This document shows, one piece after another, positions 62,690 through 64,000 of a DNA stretch of 64,000 nucleotides. The stretch covers positions 63,593,495 to 63,657,494 of the forward strand of contig CP141127.1 of the NCBI GenBank assembly GCA_035236585.1. Direction: 5' to 3'. How positions within the stretch are numbered: position 1 is the first letter of the stretch; each line of letters begins with the position of its first letter. Below the pieces are notes generated by a model. The model ran no database searches. It saw nothing but the letters and a program-made list of their open reading frames with translations, and was not told the origin of the DNA. Made by a program: the position numbers and the translations under genes. Source of the stretch: Warburgia ugandensis. Taxonomy: Eukaryota > Streptophyta > Magnoliopsida > Canellales > Canellaceae.

Positions 62690-63741
62690 TTTTCATTTTA
62701 AGTCTTAACTCACAAGCACATGATTTAGTTGTAGTAATTCATGCAACGAGGTCGATCCCACGATGAGTTAAACGGATTTGATATTAATAATCCTTAATTA
62801 AATCATTCAACCTAGCTAAAGATCTAGATATTTAATCCTAAACTAAGAATTGAAAATTCACACATGAAGATGCTAAAATTAAAACAGGCTAAACTTAACA
62901 ACTTTCATAAAAACACACACTTTTTAAATATAAAACTTTTCTAAATTAAGAACTTTCCTAAATTGAGAACTTCATAAAAATAAAATTTAGTAACTTTCCT
63001 AAATCAGACTTTCTAACATGAAATTTAGCAACTATTGTAAGAAAACAAATCAATTATCTTCCTAAACCAAGAATTAAAAACTAACTAGGACTCAAACTTG
63101 TAAACAATGGAATCTCAATTAAAGTACAACTAAATAAGAAAACTAAAGGAAAACAATCACTAATCAAGCAATTAGATGGGGATCTATCCAAGTATTGTGC
63201 ATATGACCATGGTATGGTACACGTGATTCATGGGGTGGGAATAAATCTATGTAACTAATTTAAAAACCTAGCACATGAAATATAGAGTGCTAGAAATTAA
63301 ACATAAACAATCCATCCAAAAAATTCCAGCAGCATGCTACTTTGATCATTCAATTAATGGGACATAGAAAACATCTAATTAAGCACTTCTAATGCAATGA
63401 AACATTCAAGAATTAAGATTATTAACTGCAAGAAACAAGTATGAACTAGAAACTCTATATAACTTCATTGAATCACATTTAAAATTCATCAACATAATAA
63501 ACATATACATGTAATCCAAATTTGAAATTTGTATTCTATTACAATGAATGCTACTTATTCTTAAACAACCCAAAAATACATGTTAAACCTTCTTCAATCA
63601 TCTAACATCAATCCTAAGTAAGCATGTATTGAAATCAAAGGAAAATCTACTAGAAAGTAAAGGCAAAGCTTGAGGAACACTAAGGAAAGCAAGAAAGAAA
63701 TCAATGGAATCAAAGGAAAACCTAATGGCAATGAAAAGCAA
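62690..63741 (-). mobile_element. Athila-like LTR, minus orientation (3' LTR)
   Basis: The + strand carries the U5-type block 'acaagcacatgatttagttg...gaggtcgatcccacgatgag' at 62710-62775, and then sequence resembling the reverse complement of 2960-3530. The RT fragment at 63742-64000 lies upstream in element order, so this would be a 3' LTR. No primer site lies left of it, which agrees. The exact ends are not fixed, and no polypurine tract separates it from the RT piece. Confidence 0.5.
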
Positions 63742-64000
63742 AGAAGACTCAAATACAGAGAAGTCATCCATGAACACCTCGAGAAACCTTTCTACCACAT
63801 AAGAGAAGATGCTCAATATACACCTTTGAGAAGTGGAAGGAGCATCGCAAAGCCCAAAGGCATACGTCAATAAACAAAAGTCCTAAAAGGGCAGGTGAAG
63901 GTGGTCTTCTCCTGATTCTCAAGTGCTATAGAAGTCTAGTTATAAATAAAATATTCATCTAGAAAATAATAATAATTATGTTCAGCCAACCTCTCAAGCA
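63742..64000 (-). pseudogene. Athila-type reverse transcriptase fragment
   Basis: Reading leftward from the window edge, the minus strand gives FLDEYFIYN*, then ENQEKTTFTCPFRTFVY*RMP. After a frameshift it gives FGLCDAPSTSQRCILSIFSY and ERFLEVFMDDFSVFESS. These are consecutive RT blocks of Athila/Tat elements (F-L-D-G-Y-S-G-Y-N; E-K-T-T-F-T-C-P-F-G-T; F-G-L-C-N-A-P-A-T-F-Q-R). The catalytic F-M-D-D lies at about 63763-63774. At least two stops and one shift disable it. The domain is cut right after the catalytic box and joined to LTR-like sequence. The upstream part lies beyond the window. Confidence 0.88.

Overview
The window reads as nuclear DNA of a flowering plant that consists almost entirely of transposable elements. 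The grounds are: an Au-type SINE; an RTE-type LINE with a (GAT)n tail; Athila/Tat-like Ty3-gypsy elements primed by tRNA-Asp; a Tekay/Del-like chromovirus primed by initiator tRNA-Met; a large PIF/Harbinger DNA transposon; and exons of an intron-containing WSS1-like (WLM/RanBP2) gene. The species cannot be named from the sequence. I see no intact host gene, no tRNA or rRNA gene and no CRISPR array.

Layout. 1-3530: 3' end of an Athila-like element on the + strand (3' UTR, polypurine tract, LTR with a TATG microsatellite). 3531-6950: no recognised gene. 6950-12481: minus-strand Athila-like remnant (decayed gag, leader, tRNA-Asp primer site, LTR) with an Au SINE inserted in the LTR. 12482-18931: AT-rich retroelement debris. 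18948-19613: a minus-strand LTR with its own primer site, abutting the truncated 5' LTR of a chromovirus (19614-27457). That chromovirus has lost its RT region and carries a 45-bp minisatellite between protease and integrase. 27458-28769: short unidentified gene-like stretch.

28770-40858: a structurally complete minus-strand Athila-like element with two LTRs, primer site, polypurine tract and a near-matching target duplication. It encodes only gag and protease, and the protease is split by an internally deleted RTE LINE with a 16-bp target duplication. 41202-54071: two exons of a broken WSS1-like gene separated by a 12-kb intron. Nearly all of that intron is one 11.5-kb PIF/Harbinger element with TAA target duplication and matching inverted termini. 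The element carries a transposase, a Myb/SANT-like ORF and a GRF zinc-finger ORF; the first two are interrupted by stop codons. 54072-64000: an RTE reverse-transcriptase scrap, a chromovirus-like LTR stretch, minisatellites, and at the right edge an Athila-type RT fragment lying against its LTR.

The parts do not form a pathway. They record layered insertions: TEs nested in one another and in the intron of a decayed gene. The points most worth checking are the Harbinger element with its GRF zinc-finger passenger, the gag-protease-only Athila-like element, the minisatellite-for-RT replacement in the chromovirus, and the uninterrupted EN-to-RT-tail ORF of the deleted RTE copy.
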